Origin: Cloacibacillus sp. An23
GTDB lineage: Bacteria; Synergistota; Synergistia; Synergistales; Synergistaceae
Direction of reading: 5' to 3'
Assembly: GCF_002159945.1 (NCBI RefSeq)
Contig: NZ_NFJQ01000004.1
Span: 124,001 to 188,000 of the forward strand
DNA: 64,000 nucleotides
Shown here: piece after piece, positions 43,659 to 52,519 of the stretch
Position numbering within the stretch: the first letter of the stretch is position 1
Layout of the letters: every line of letters starts with the position of its first letter
Notes under the pieces: generated by a model
What the model was told of the DNA's origin: nothing
Database searches by the model: none
The model's input: only the letters and a program-made list of their open reading frames with translations
Program-made: the position numbers and the translations under genes

Positions 43659-43708
43659 GAAGGGTCGAAAACAGGACGCGCGCGGCGCGCGTCTAAAGGG
43701 GACCTGAG

Positions 43709-44374
43709 ATGAGATTCAACTGGGAATATTTCTTCGAGACTCTTCCGCTGATTGCGAGCAAACTCAACGTCACGCTCTCGCTCACTCTTATAAGCGCTTT
43801 TTTCTCTCTTGTAATAGGCATCGTGCTCGCGCTCATCAGCTATTACAACGTCAAGGGGCTGAGCCAGCTCCTGCGCGTCTGGATTTCGTTTATACGCGGC
43901 ACGCCGGTCGCGACGCAGCTTTTCTTCTTCTATTACGGAATGGCGAACATCAGCTCGATAATCCTGAACATGTCGCCTACGGTCGCCGTCGCGGTCATTA
44001 TGAGCCTCAACATGGGGGCGTTCGTCTCAGAGTCTATACGCGGCGCGCTGATTTCCGTAGACGAGGGGCAGCGCGAGGCGGCGATGTCGCTCGGCATGAG
44101 CGGATGGCAGATGACGACGCGCATAGTTATACCGCAGGCGATACGCGTCGCGCTCCCCCCGCTCTTCAACGACCTTATCAACCTCTTCAAGATGTCCTCG
44201 CTCGCCTTCCTCGTCGGCGTGCGCGACGTCATGGGCGCGGCGAAGATAGAAAGCACGCAGACCTTCCTGTTCTTCGAGTGCTATGCATGCGTCATGGCCG
44301 TCTACTGGGTCGTCACGCTTATGCTCACTTTCGTGCAGCGCAGGCTCGAGGCGCGCTGCAACGCGATCTACTAG
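43709..44374 (+). CDS. Polar amino acid ABC transporter permease
   Basis: This 221-residue inner-membrane protein of the HisM/GlnP family has about five spans. The EAA loop that contacts the ATPase is visible as EAAMSLGMSGWQMTTRIVIPQAIRVALPPL. VWISFIRGTPVATQLFFFYYG is also typical. It forms the channel with the binding protein and ATPase encoded next, presumably as a homodimer since only one permease gene is present. It starts the operon. Confidence 0.95.
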   Translation: MRFNWEYFFETLPLIASKLNVTLSLTLISAFFSLVIGIVLALISYYNVKGLSQLLRVWISFIRGTPVATQLFFFYYGMANISSIILNMSPTVAVAVIMSLNMGAFVSESIRGALISVDEGQREAAMSLGMSGWQMTTRIVIPQAIRVALPPLFNDLINLFKMSSLAFLVGVRDVMGAAKIESTQTFLFFECYACVMAVYWVVTLMLTFVQRRLEARCNAIY

Positions 44375-44432
44375 GATTTACCCGCGCCGCGGCGGCGCGG
44401 TAAAGAAACTTAAACGACGGAGGTAATTTTTA

Positions 44433-45263
44433 ATGAGACACGGGAAATTTACGGCGGCGTTGACGGCGGCGGCTCTCGCCGCGCTGCTCGCGGCGGGCTG
44501 CGCTTTCGCGGCCGACGGAGCGGCGCGCAAAGTAATAGTCGGTACGACGGGCACGGGCGAGCCTTATACGCTCGTCGCTGACGACGGCACGTGGACCGGC
44601 GTCGAAGCCGAGCTCTGGGCCGAGGTCAAGAAGCGCACGGGCTGGAACATCGAGATGAAGCAGGTGGCGGACATGGCCTCGCTCTTCGGCGAGCTCAACA
44701 CGGGCCGCGTAGACGTGGCGGCCAACTGCTTCGCGATAACGGAGACGCGCCTCAAGAATTACCTCGCCTCTATCCCCATCTATGCCGACGCTCAGGTCAT
44801 CATAGTCAAGCCCGACAGCAAGTACAAGACCTTCGAGGACCTCCGCGGCTGCACGATGGGCGTGACCGCGGGACAGGCGGCCCAGACGACGGTCGAGGCC
44901 ATGGCTCCGAAGTACGACTGGAAGGTCATCACCTACGAGGATTCGCCGCAGGGCTTCCTCGACTGCGCAAACGGACGCATCGACTCCTACGCGAACACAG
45001 TGACGAACATCGAGAAGGCGCAGCGCGCGCAGGGGCTCCAGTTCCGCATGCTCGACCAGAAGCTCTTCGGCAACAACGTCGGCTGGTGGTACGCCAACAA
45101 CGAGAAGGGGCGCGAGCTGCGCGACGCGCTGAACAAGGTGCTGCGCGAGATGCACGAGGACGGGACGATTTCGCGCATAACGACGAAATGGTTCTATCAG
45201 GACCTCACGAAGCTCATCAGCAACCAGTGGCTGACCGACGAGCGCGGCGAGGCGAAGAAGTAA
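44433..45263 (+). CDS. Amino acid ABC transporter substrate-binding protein
   Basis: This 276-residue solute-binding protein of family 3 (polar amino acids) has a signal sequence over the first 26 or so residues. Both a lipobox-like LLAAGC and a signal peptidase I site (AFA-AD) are possible. The mature part shows ADDGTWTGVEAELWAEV, DVAANCFAITETR and GCTMGVTAGQAAQTTVE, matching the family. It delivers an amino acid to the permease. The ligand is not clear from the sequence. Confidence 0.93.
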   Translation: MRHGKFTAALTAAALAALLAAGCAFAADGAARKVIVGTTGTGEPYTLVADDGTWTGVEAELWAEVKKRTGWNIEMKQVADMASLFGELNTGRVDVAANCFAITETRLKNYLASIPIYADAQVIIVKPDSKYKTFEDLRGCTMGVTAGQAAQTTVEAMAPKYDWKVITYEDSPQGFLDCANGRIDSYANTVTNIEKAQRAQGLQFRMLDQKLFGNNVGWWYANNEKGRELRDALNKVLREMHEDGTISRITTKWFYQDLTKLISNQWLTDERGEAKK

Positions 45264-45276
45264 AGCCGCGCGCCAA

Positions 45277-46014
45277 ATGATAGAAGTACGCAATCTTTCA
45301 AAGACCTTCGGCGAAGGCACGGAGGTGCTGAAAGATATAAGCTTCACGGTGAACAAGAACGACGTCGTCGCTGTGCTCGGCCCTTCGGGCACGGGCAAGT
45401 CGACGATGCTGCGCTGCCTCAACTACCTGTGCATGCCGACGACGGGCGTCATAACGATAGGTGACGTGACCGTGGACGCGGCGCACTACACGAGCGCCGA
45501 CGTACGCAGGCTGCGCCGCCAGAGCGCGATGGTCTTCCAGAGCTACAATCTGTTCAAGAACAAGACGGCGAAGGAGAACGTCATGGAGGCGCTCATAACG
45601 GTGCAGAAGAAGCCGAAGGACGAGGCCGAGGAGATCGCGCTGAAGTTCCTGAAGAAAGTCGGGATGCTCGACAGGAAGGACTTCTACCCCTCGAAGATGT
45701 CCGGCGGGCAGCAGCAGCGCGTCGGCATCGCGCGCGCTCTCGCGGTGAACCCGAACGTCCTTCTCTTCGACGAGCCGACCTCCGCGCTCGACCCCGAGCT
45801 GGTCGGCGAAGTGCTCAACACGATAAGGCAGCTCGCCGAGGAAGAGACGACGATGATACTCGTCACGCACGAGATACGCTTCGCGCGCCACGTCGCGAGC
45901 AGGATACTCTTCATGGACGGAGGGCGGATAGCCGCCGACGGGACGCCGGAGGAGATAATCGACGACCCGCAGAACCCGAGGCTGCGCCAGTTCCTGAAGT
46001 TCGTGAGCAAATAA
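45277..46014 (+). CDS. Amino acid ABC transporter ATP-binding protein
   Basis: This 245-residue ATPase drives the importer above. It has the Walker A box GPSGTGKS (residues 35-42), the signature MSGGQQQRVGIARAL, the Walker B VLLFDEPTSALDPE and the switch His in LVTHE. It belongs to the GlnQ/HisP polar amino acid group. It follows the binding protein gene by 13 bases and ends the operon at a strong terminator. Confidence 0.96.
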   Translation: MIEVRNLSKTFGEGTEVLKDISFTVNKNDVVAVLGPSGTGKSTMLRCLNYLCMPTTGVITIGDVTVDAAHYTSADVRRLRRQSAMVFQSYNLFKNKTAKENVMEALITVQKKPKDEAEEIALKFLKKVGMLDRKDFYPSKMSGGQQQRVGIARALAVNPNVLLFDEPTSALDPELVGEVLNTIRQLAEEETTMILVTHEIRFARHVASRILFMDGGRIAADGTPEEIIDDPQNPRLRQFLKFVSK

Positions 46015-46025
46015 CGGCGATACGC

Positions 46026-46058
46026 GGCGGAGGCTTCGCGCCTCCGCCTTTATTTTTT
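46026..46058 (+). terminator. Terminator after the ABC transporter operon
   Basis: The arms GGCGGAGGC and GCCTCCGCC have a short loop and are followed by TTTATTTTTT. Confidence 0.9.
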
Positions 46059-46077
46059 ACTGAACGGAGAATGAAAG

Positions 46078-47286
46078 ATGCTGACCGATGATATTAAGGC
46101 GTTAGCGCAAAAATACGCGCCGCGCATGATAGAGTTCCGGCGCGACCTTCACAGACATCCTGAAATTTCCATGCACGAGCTCCGCACCTCGGAACGCATA
46201 GCCGAAGAGCTGAAAAAGCTCGACGGCGTGGAGGTGCGCGAACACGCGGCCGGCGGCACGGGAGTGATTGGGCTCCTGCGCGGAAACGGCGACGGTCCGA
46301 CTGTGCTGCTGCGCGCCGACATAGACGCGCTTCCGATAAAAGAGGCGACCGGGCTGCCCTTCGCCTCGGAGACCGACGGAATGATGCACGCCTGCGGTCA
46401 CGACGGACACGCGGCGTGGCTCCTGGGCAGCGCGATGATTTTGTCCGAGCTGCGCGGACGCTTCCGCGGAAACGTGAAATTCGTCTTCCAGCCCGGCGAG
46501 GAGACCGGAGACGGCGGACGCAGGATGATACTCGACGAGAAGGTGCTCGAAGCGCCGAAGGTCGACGCGGTGTTCGCGGCGCACGCGTGGCCCGACGTTC
46601 CGGCGGGAAAGATCTCTATAGCCGAGAGATGTGCCTTCGGGTACGCGGGACGTTTTTCGGTAAAGGTGACTGGACGCGGAGGCCACGGCTCGTGGCCGCA
46701 CCTCTGCATAGACCCGATAGCGGTAGCGCATCAGATATACGGCGCGATCCAGCAGATAGTCTCGCGCCGCCTGCCGGAGATCGCGCCGCGCGTCATATCG
46801 GTCTGCACGATACGCTCGGGCGACAGCGAGAAGAGCAACATCATCCCGGACTGGTGCGAGATGACCGGGACGATACGCGGCGACCGCGTCGAGGTGATGG
46901 AGCAGATAACCCGCGACCTGAAAACTCTCGCCGAGGGCATAGCTGCGGCGAACGGCGCGCGCGCGGAAGTCGCGGCACGCTGCGGCAACGCGGTCATAAA
47001 CACGCCGGAGGCCGTAGCCTTCTGCGCAGAAGCCGCCGCGAAGATAACCGGCGCGGAAAACGTGATAATAGACAAAGAGCCGCACCTCGGCGGCGAGGAT
47101 TTCAGCGAGTACATCACGCGCGTTCCCGGCGCCTATCTCTTCGCCGGAATAGAGACGGAAGAGACGCGCGGAAAATTCGGCCTTCACGCAAACAACTTCG
47201 TCCTTGAGGAATCCGCCGTTCCGCGCATGGCGGCGGTCTTCGCGCAGATAGCGGTAGATTTTACGGAAAAGGGCGGCTTCCGGTAG
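46078..47286 (+). CDS. M20D amidohydrolase/peptidase
   Basis: This 402-residue cytoplasmic metallo-amidohydrolase belongs to the M20D group (hippurate hydrolase, N-acyl-amino acid and indole-acetyl-amino acid hydrolases). Metal ligands lie in MMHACGHDGHAAW and FQPGEETGDGGRRM, with His later in GGRGGHGSWPH and the Glu-containing LGGEDFSEY. It cuts N-acyl or short peptide bonds to release an amino acid. The preceding operon imports amino acids, but a terminator separates the two, so the link is only physical nearness. Confidence 0.94.
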   Translation: MLTDDIKALAQKYAPRMIEFRRDLHRHPEISMHELRTSERIAEELKKLDGVEVREHAAGGTGVIGLLRGNGDGPTVLLRADIDALPIKEATGLPFASETDGMMHACGHDGHAAWLLGSAMILSELRGRFRGNVKFVFQPGEETGDGGRRMILDEKVLEAPKVDAVFAAHAWPDVPAGKISIAERCAFGYAGRFSVKVTGRGGHGSWPHLCIDPIAVAHQIYGAIQQIVSRRLPEIAPRVISVCTIRSGDSEKSNIIPDWCEMTGTIRGDRVEVMEQITRDLKTLAEGIAAANGARAEVAARCGNAVINTPEAVAFCAEAAAKITGAENVIIDKEPHLGGEDFSEYITRVPGAYLFAGIETEETRGKFGLHANNFVLEESAVPRMAAVFAQIAVDFTEKGGFR

Positions 47287-47393
47287 CTTTCCCAGGAATT
47301 ACGGCGGCGCGGCGGCGCTCCGTTTTGTCAGGAGCGGCGCGCAACGCCGTAAGTTGACGCGCGTTTTGAAACGCGCGCCCGTTTGCGCGAAAG

Positions 47394-47429
47394 GCTAAAA
47401 ATAAGGGGACGGGCGAAAATCCCGTCCCC
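47394..47429 (-). terminator. Terminator after ccdA
   Basis: The arms GGGGACGGG and CCCGTCCCC form the stem. On the minus strand they are followed by TTATTTTT. Confidence 0.8.
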
Positions 47430-47449
47430 GTGTCTTCATTCTTCCGGCG

Positions 47450-48121
47450 CTACCAGAAGAGCGCCGACCAGTAGGCGAAGGTGTCCGTCAGTATCGCTAT
47501 GCCGGCGGCGGCGAGTATCGCGCCGGAGACTTTTTTTATCGCCTGTCCGTGGCGGCGAAGCCACTGGAAAATTCCCTTGATGCGCGTGAAGAAGAGCGCC
47601 GCAAGTATGTACGGCACGCCGAGGCCCATCGAGAAGACGAAGAGATAAAAAACTCCCTCCGCGACGGTCTCGCGCGCGCCAGCGAGCATCAGCGCCGAGC
47701 CGAGGAACGGGCCGAGGCACGGCGTCCAACCGAGCGAGAAGGCCGCGCCGAAGAGCAGCGCGCCGATGAAGCCGCGCCGCTTCACGTTCACCTCGAGCTT
47801 CTTCTCAACGTCGAGGAAGCCTATTCTGAACACGCCGAGGAAGTGCAGGCCGAAGAGCAGTATCACGATCCCGCTCGCGCGCTGAAGCAGAAGCCTGTGC
47901 GCGTCGAGCGCGGCGCCTATCGCGGTGGCAGTCGCGCCGAGCGCCATGAAAAGCAGCGTGAACCCCGCGACGAAGCCGAGCGTGTTGACGACGCTCGCGC
48001 GTTTGCCCTGCTCAGTCTCCGCCGCGAGGTACATCAGATAGACCGGCAGCATCGGCAGCATACACGGCGAGACGAAGGCGAGCAGCCCTTCGAGAAAAAG
48101 GAGCGGAAGCTCGCCCCCCAC
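47450..48121 (-). CDS. ccdA: CcdA-family thiol-disulfide transporter
   Basis: This 223-residue membrane protein with six spans carries the two essential cysteines in FVSPCMLPMLPVYL and WTPCLGPFLGS. CcdA/DsbD-beta proteins carry reducing equivalents across the inner membrane to periplasmic thioredoxin-like proteins. It shares one base with the stop of the TlpA-like gene, so the two form a redox pair in one operon. In the absence of visible cytochrome c genes, it may serve general periplasmic disulfide reduction or oxidative stress defence. Confidence 0.93.
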   Translation of the reverse strand: MGGELPLLFLEGLLAFVSPCMLPMLPVYLMYLAAETEQGKRASVVNTLGFVAGFTLLFMALGATATAIGAALDAHRLLLQRASGIVILLFGLHFLGVFRIGFLDVEKKLEVNVKRRGFIGALLFGAAFSLGWTPCLGPFLGSALMLAGARETVAEGVFYLFVFSMGLGVPYILAALFFTRIKGIFQWLRRHGQAIKKVSGAILAAAGIAILTDTFAYWSALFW

Positions 48122-48630
48122 TACTTGCCCTCTCCGCGCAGCAGCTTCAGCACGGCGTCCTTTGTCGTCGCGCCCTGTATCTGTCCCGCGAGTTTTCCGT
48201 CCTTGTCGAGTATGAATGTCGTCGGTATGTAGCGCACGCCGAAGAACGACGCGGCCTCCTGTTTTTCGTCAAGCAGCACGGTCATGCCGTAGCCGGTCTC
48301 CTTGAGGAATTCGGCGACGCGCTCGGGCGTCTCGCGCTTCCCGTCGGTGAGGTTGACGGCGAGCAGCACGGCTTCTCCGCTCTTTTTAAGCTCTTTGTCG
48401 AGCTCGTCGAACTCCGGCATCTCGCCGCGGCACGGCGGGCACCACGTGGCCCAGAAGTTGAGGACGACGGGCTTTCCTTTGAAACCGTCGAGCGAGACCG
48501 GCTTTCCGGACATGTCCGTAAGCGTTATGTCGCGCGCGAGGTCGCCCGAGCCGACCGCGAACGAGGGGACGGCGATGAGCGCAGCCGCGAGCAGCGACAT
48601 TACGAGCGCCGCGAATATTTTTCTCCGCAT
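48121..48630 (-). CDS. TlpA/ResA-like thioredoxin-fold lipoprotein or secreted protein
   Basis: This 169-residue protein has a signal peptide over the first 26 residues (KIFAALVMSLLAAALIAVPSFA) and a thioredoxin fold with the active-site pair in FWATWCPPCRGEMPEF. It should work in the periplasm as a disulfide reductase kept reduced by the CcdA encoded after it. The cis-Pro loop is seen in VRYIPTTFILD. The operon is preceded by an extended -10 element. Confidence 0.93.
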   Translation of the reverse strand: MRRKIFAALVMSLLAAALIAVPSFAVGSGDLARDITLTDMSGKPVSLDGFKGKPVVLNFWATWCPPCRGEMPEFDELDKELKKSGEAVLLAVNLTDGKRETPERVAEFLKETGYGMTVLLDEKQEAASFFGVRYIPTTFILDKDGKLAGQIQGATTKDAVLKLLRGEGK

Positions 48631-48673
48631 TGAAGATCCTCTCCTTTTGTCAATGTTTACGCCCTGCGCGCGT

Positions 48674-48682
48674 ATTATATCA
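48674..48682 (-). promoter_or_regulatory. Extended -10 promoter of the tlpA-ccdA operon
   Basis: On the minus strand TGATATAAT is a perfect extended -10 element 44 bases before the TlpA-like start, with AGGAGAGG between. Confidence 0.6.
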
Positions 48683-48975
48683 TGAAAGATGCGGCATGCA
48701 GGACAATGCGCCCCTTCGTCTGGAATTTATAAAGTTTGCGCTTTTTCGGACGATATGGACGGACGCTTTGAGCTTTGGGCGTGAGCGCAAAAAAGCAGCC
48801 GCGCCGGGAACGTCATGCCCGCGGCGCGGACGAGCCGGATTTTTTATGATTTGCGCGCAGGAGCCGAAACGTTGCGGCTTTCCGTAATTTCCGCCGCGGC
48901 CTCCGTTTTGAGGCGCAGGAGGCCGCGCGGCGAAAGTCCGCGGAACTTCGCGCTTCCGCCGTTTTCCGCACCGCG
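48683..48975. other. Interval without a recognised gene between buk and the tlpA promoter
   Basis: I see no frame with a good start or known signature. An imperfect GC hairpin (CCGCGCCGGG against CCCGCGGCGCGG, about 48804-48835) is followed some bases later by ATTTTTTAT, but neither flanking gene clearly needs it. No tRNA-like structure was seen. Confidence 0.45.
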
Positions 48976-50049
48976 TTACAAATACGCGCCGTCGGGGTAA
49001 TTCCGCACGCGTTCCTCGCCGCGCAGGACGCGCAGAGCGCCGAACGCGAGGGCTTCGAGCTCGTTCTCGCCGGGCAGGGCTATGACGTTTCCGAGGAATT
49101 TTATCTTTTTCGTGATGCGCGAGACAAGCTCCGCGGAGTTAGCCATTCCTCCCGTGAGTATGACGGCGTCGACGTCTCCGTCGAGAGCCGCGGCTAGCTC
49201 GCCTATCCCCTTCGCCGTCTGGTAGACGAAGGCGTCAAGGACGAGCGCCGCTCGCTCGTCGCGCCGCGCGAGCGCGAATATCTCGCGCAGGTCGCGCGTG
49301 CCGAGGTATGAGACGAAGCCCCAGCCCGAGAGCAGCTTGACGCGCAGTTCGGCCTCCGTGTATTTCCCGCTGAAGCAGAGCTCGACGAGCGCGTCCGCGG
49401 GCAGTCCGCCCGCGCGCTCGGCCGAGAACGGGCCGTCGGCCTTCGCGCCGATGACGTCGGCGATGCGCCCGTTTTCGTGCGCGCCTATCGTGACGCCGGT
49501 GCCTAGGTGCGCGACGACGAAGCGGCAGTCCTCGTAGCGCTTGCCGAGAGCCGCCGCGGCCTTGCGCGCCGTCGCGCGCTGGTTCAGCGCGTGGACGAGG
49601 CTGCCGCGCTCTATCTCCGGCGCGCCCGATATGCGCGCGACGTCGGAGAGCTCGTCGACAGATACGGGGTCGACGATGTAGGCGGGAGCGCCGGACTTCT
49701 CCGCGAAGCGGCGCGCGATGAAAGGGCCGAGGTTCGAGGCATGTTCGCCGCGCGGCGCGCGCGTGAGCCAGTCGGTCATCGCGCCGTTGACGAGGTACGT
49801 CCCCGACGGCACGGGCGCGAGCAGCCCTCCGCGTCCGACGGCGGCGTCGAATTTCCGCCCGCCGAAGCCGGCTTCGCCCAGCGCCGCCTCTATCGCGGCG
49901 CAACGCGCGGGAAGCTGCGCGAGTATCGTCGAGTAACGCGCGCGCTCCGCGTCGGAGAAAGGCAAGCTCTTTTCGAAGAGCTGACGTTCGTCCTCGTAGA
50001 CGGCTGTCTTCGTCGAGGTCGAGCCGGGGTCGGCGGCGAATATCAGCAA
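48976..50049 (-). CDS. buk: Butyrate kinase
   Basis: This 357-residue acid kinase of the ASKHA family makes butyrate (or a branched or aromatic acid) and ATP from the acyl phosphate. The phosphate loop is in ADPGSTSTKTAVYED, and PEIERGSLVHALNQRA and VAHLGTGVTIGAHENGRI are close to known Buk proteins. The start is a TTG at 50049, because GGAGGA stands 8 bases before it; it overlaps the ptb stop by 7 bases. The longer frame seen upstream is only the shadow of ptb. It acts after Ptb to gain ATP in amino acid fermentation. Confidence 0.93.
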   Translation of the reverse strand: MLIFAADPGSTSTKTAVYEDERQLFEKSLPFSDAERARYSTILAQLPARCAAIEAALGEAGFGGRKFDAAVGRGGLLAPVPSGTYLVNGAMTDWLTRAPRGEHASNLGPFIARRFAEKSGAPAYIVDPVSVDELSDVARISGAPEIERGSLVHALNQRATARKAAAALGKRYEDCRFVVAHLGTGVTIGAHENGRIADVIGAKADGPFSAERAGGLPADALVELCFSGKYTEAELRVKLLSGWGFVSYLGTRDLREIFALARRDERAALVLDAFVYQTAKGIGELAAALDGDVDAVILTGGMANSAELVSRITKKIKFLGNVIALPGENELEALAFGALRVLRGEERVRNYPDGAYL

Positions 50050-50963
50050 CGATGCATTCCTCCGGCGACGAGGCACGATAGCGCGATGGCGTTGAACTTC
50101 GTCTCGTGGTCGTCTGTACGCGACACGAGGATTATCGGGGCTTTCGCTCCGAGGACGACGCCAGCCGACTTCGCGTGACAGTAGTGGATGAGCGTCTTGC
50201 AGTGGACGTTGCCGCACTCGATGTCCGGCACTATCGTGAGGTCCACCTTGCCGGCGATGACGCTCTTTATCCCCTTGCGTTCGGCGGCCTCTTTCGAAGC
50301 CACTACGTCTATCGCCATCGGCCCCTCTATAGTGCAGGTGCAGGGCAGTCCGTCGAACTCCCCTTCGCGCCACGCCTCGACGAGCGCCGCCGCGTCCACG
50401 GTCGCCGGCATGTCGGGGTTGACGCGCTCGTTCGCCGCCAGTATCGCGACGTTGACGTGCTCGTAGCCGAGCGCGTGAATCGCGCGCAGAGAGTTCGCGA
50501 TTATATGCTTTTTCTCTTCGAGAGTCGGCGCGATGATGAAGCCGCTGTCGGCACAGAATGACAGATGATGCTCGCCCGGTATCTCGAGCACCGCAAGATG
50601 GCTCAGCATCCGCCCTGTGCGCAGGCCGTTCTCCCTGTCGAGCACGGCGCGCAGAAAGTCCTCCGTGTTGACGAGCCCTTTCATCAGAGTGTGCCCCGAG
50701 CCCTCGCGCACTATGGAGACGGCTTTGCGCACCGCCTCCGCCGGAGCGTCCGCGTGGACGACCTCCGCGCGCGCCCCTACGCCGAACTCCTCCATCGCGG
50801 GGCGTATCACGCCCTCGTCGCCGACGAGCACCGCGTGACCGAGGCCGTGGTCGAAGGCGAGCTTTATCGCCTCGACGGTCTCCCTGTCGGCGGAAGCCGC
50901 GACGACGTTGCTGCCTCCGAGGCAGCCGCAGCAGTTTATCATTTCGTCGAAAGTCTTATACAA
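50043..50963 (-). CDS. ptb: Phosphate butyryltransferase
   Basis: This protein of about 306 residues belongs to the phosphotransacetylase/phosphotransbutyrylase family and turns an acyl-CoA into an acyl phosphate. Typical blocks are LMKGLVNTEDFLRAVL, LSHLAVLEIPGEHHLSFCADSG and the C-terminal LGAKAPIILVSRTDDHETKFNAIAL. The start is a TTG at 50963, since GGAGGG lies just inside the longer frame beginning at the TTG at 50978. Both ptb and buk thus begin with TTG. Its real substrate may be isobutyryl-, isovaleryl- or phenylacetyl-CoA, given iorAB nearby. Confidence 0.93.
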   Translation of the reverse strand: MYKTFDEMINCCGCLGGSNVVAASADRETVEAIKLAFDHGLGHAVLVGDEGVIRPAMEEFGVGARAEVVHADAPAEAVRKAVSIVREGSGHTLMKGLVNTEDFLRAVLDRENGLRTGRMLSHLAVLEIPGEHHLSFCADSGFIIAPTLEEKKHIIANSLRAIHALGYEHVNVAILAANERVNPDMPATVDAAALVEAWREGEFDGLPCTCTIEGPMAIDVVASKEAAERKGIKSVIAGKVDLTIVPDIECGNVHCKTLIHYCHAKSAGVVLGAKAPIILVSRTDDHETKFNAIALSCLVAGGMHRC

Positions 50964-51008
50964 AGAACAGCCCTCCAATCGTTGGGGACGCCGGGCCGAG
51001 GCCCGGTG

Positions 51009-51036
51009 TTGTGAAAAAATTATACTATACTATAAT
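51009..51036 (+). promoter_or_regulatory. Promoter of the MATE transporter genes
   Basis: TTGTGA (51009-51014) and a perfect TATAAT (51031-51036) are 16 bases apart. Tandem TATAC-like steps precede the -10. Confidence 0.7.
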
Positions 51037-51078
51037 GTACAGCGTCTGCGCGCGCCGCGCGGCGATGGAGGCGGCTTA

Positions 51079-52482
51079 ATGGGTTTTATGAAAAACGCGA
51101 AAGGGATATTTTTTCACAGAGGTCCCGTCGATCTCGGCGGCGGGCACGTGCTTCAGTCGCTCGCTCGCCTCTCCGTACCCTCTATCGGAATGGTGCTCTT
51201 CCAGACGCTCTTCAACCTCGTAGACACTATTTTCATCTCGTGGCTCGGCGAGAGCCACATGGTCGCTATCTCGTACACATTTCCCGTGCAGATAGGAGTC
51301 TTCGCCCTGCTCGAAGGCGTCGGCAACGGCGTGACCGCGCTCGTAGGCCGCAGGCTCGGCGAGAGCGACATCGAGCTCGCGCGTAAGACCGCGCGCTTCG
51401 GCCTCGCATTCTCCTACGTCCTGAGCCTCGTGTGGCTTCCTTTTTTATTCCCCGGCCCGTCGAACGCTTTCTTCTCCATGCTCGGAGCCTCCGACCCTGA
51501 GACGCTGCGCCAGGCGTGGCTCTACAATATGTGGATTCCGCCGATGACCTTCGTCATAAGTTTCACCTACATCGTCAATTCCATATTCCGCTGTCAGGGC
51601 GACACGATGACTCCGCTGCGCTTCTTCGTCGTCGCGAACGGGCTGAACTTCGTACTCGACCCGCTGTTTATATTCGTCTTCGGCTGGGGCATGACCGGCG
51701 CGGCCGCGGCGACCTTCATCGGGCGCGTCGCGGGCGCCGTCTACCTTATAAAAAAGATGCGCCGCGGCAGCGCGATACAGATACCGCTCTTCGTCCGCCC
51801 GCGCCGCGAAATGCTGCCGGTATGGCGCGCGGTCGCGGCGATCGGCCTGCCCGTGACGCTCTCGACCGGAAGCGTCGCTCTCGGCATGGGCTCGGTCAAC
51901 CGCGTGCTCACCGAGGCATACGGCAACGTCGCGATAGCGGGCTGGATGATCTCGCTGCGCATCGAGGACCTCGCCTTCGGCACGCTGATGGGCGTCAGCA
52001 ACGCGCTCGTCCCCTTCATCGCCTTCAACTACGGGCGGCGCAGCTTCGCGAGGATAAAAGAAGGAATACGCGCGGCGTTTGTGATATGCTGCTGCGTCAC
52101 GCTCACGATCTGCTTCCTGCTCGCGCTGTACCCGTGGCCCGCGATAGGGCTCTTCCGCCCGTCGCCAGATGTCGCGCACGCGGCGGTGCGCTCTCTGCGC
52201 ATCACGATGGCGGGCTATCCGTTCGCGATGTACGGAATGATATACAACGCGCTCTTCATCGCCGCCGGCAGCTCCGTCTACGGTTTTATCGTGCAGATGG
52301 GCAGATGTATGTTCTTCCGCCTGCCGATGGCTTGGTTCCTCGCCGCGACCGTCTCGATGAGCTGGGTATGGCTCTTCCAGCCGCTCTCGTTCCTCTGCGC
52401 CGCAGTCATGACATTCGCCTTCGCCGCAACGCTTATGAAAAAGCTTAAAAAAGAGCTCGCCGGCCCCCTAAGCGCGGAATAA
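51079..52482 (+). CDS. MATE-family efflux transporter (first)
   Basis: This 467-residue protein has 12 spans in two MatE repeats and exports cationic or other drugs in exchange for sodium or protons. Repeat starts are SLARLSVPSIGMVLFQTLFN and ALGMGSVNRVLTEAYG, with LVDTIFISWLGESHMVAISY early and IVNSIFRCQGDTMTPL, a family signature. The ATG at 51079 has GGAGG 7 bases before it; the longer frame upstream is not real. A second, distinct MATE gene follows after 37 bases. Confidence 0.93.
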   Translation: MGFMKNAKGIFFHRGPVDLGGGHVLQSLARLSVPSIGMVLFQTLFNLVDTIFISWLGESHMVAISYTFPVQIGVFALLEGVGNGVTALVGRRLGESDIELARKTARFGLAFSYVLSLVWLPFLFPGPSNAFFSMLGASDPETLRQAWLYNMWIPPMTFVISFTYIVNSIFRCQGDTMTPLRFFVVANGLNFVLDPLFIFVFGWGMTGAAAATFIGRVAGAVYLIKKMRRGSAIQIPLFVRPRREMLPVWRAVAAIGLPVTLSTGSVALGMGSVNRVLTEAYGNVAIAGWMISLRIEDLAFGTLMGVSNALVPFIAFNYGRRSFARIKEGIRAAFVICCCVTLTICFLLALYPWPAIGLFRPSPDVAHAAVRSLRITMAGYPFAMYGMIYNALFIAAGSSVYGFIVQMGRCMFFRLPMAWFLAATVSMSWVWLFQPLSFLCAAVMTFAFAATLMKKLKKELAGPLSAE

Positions 52483-52519
52483 AACCAAAAACGTCAACAA
52501 GCTCGGAGATGGACAAGAA

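Noticed and set aside
48630-48887. Possible small gene between tlpA and buk
   Set aside because: It runs over the tlpA promoter, has no ribosome-binding site and no conserved motif.
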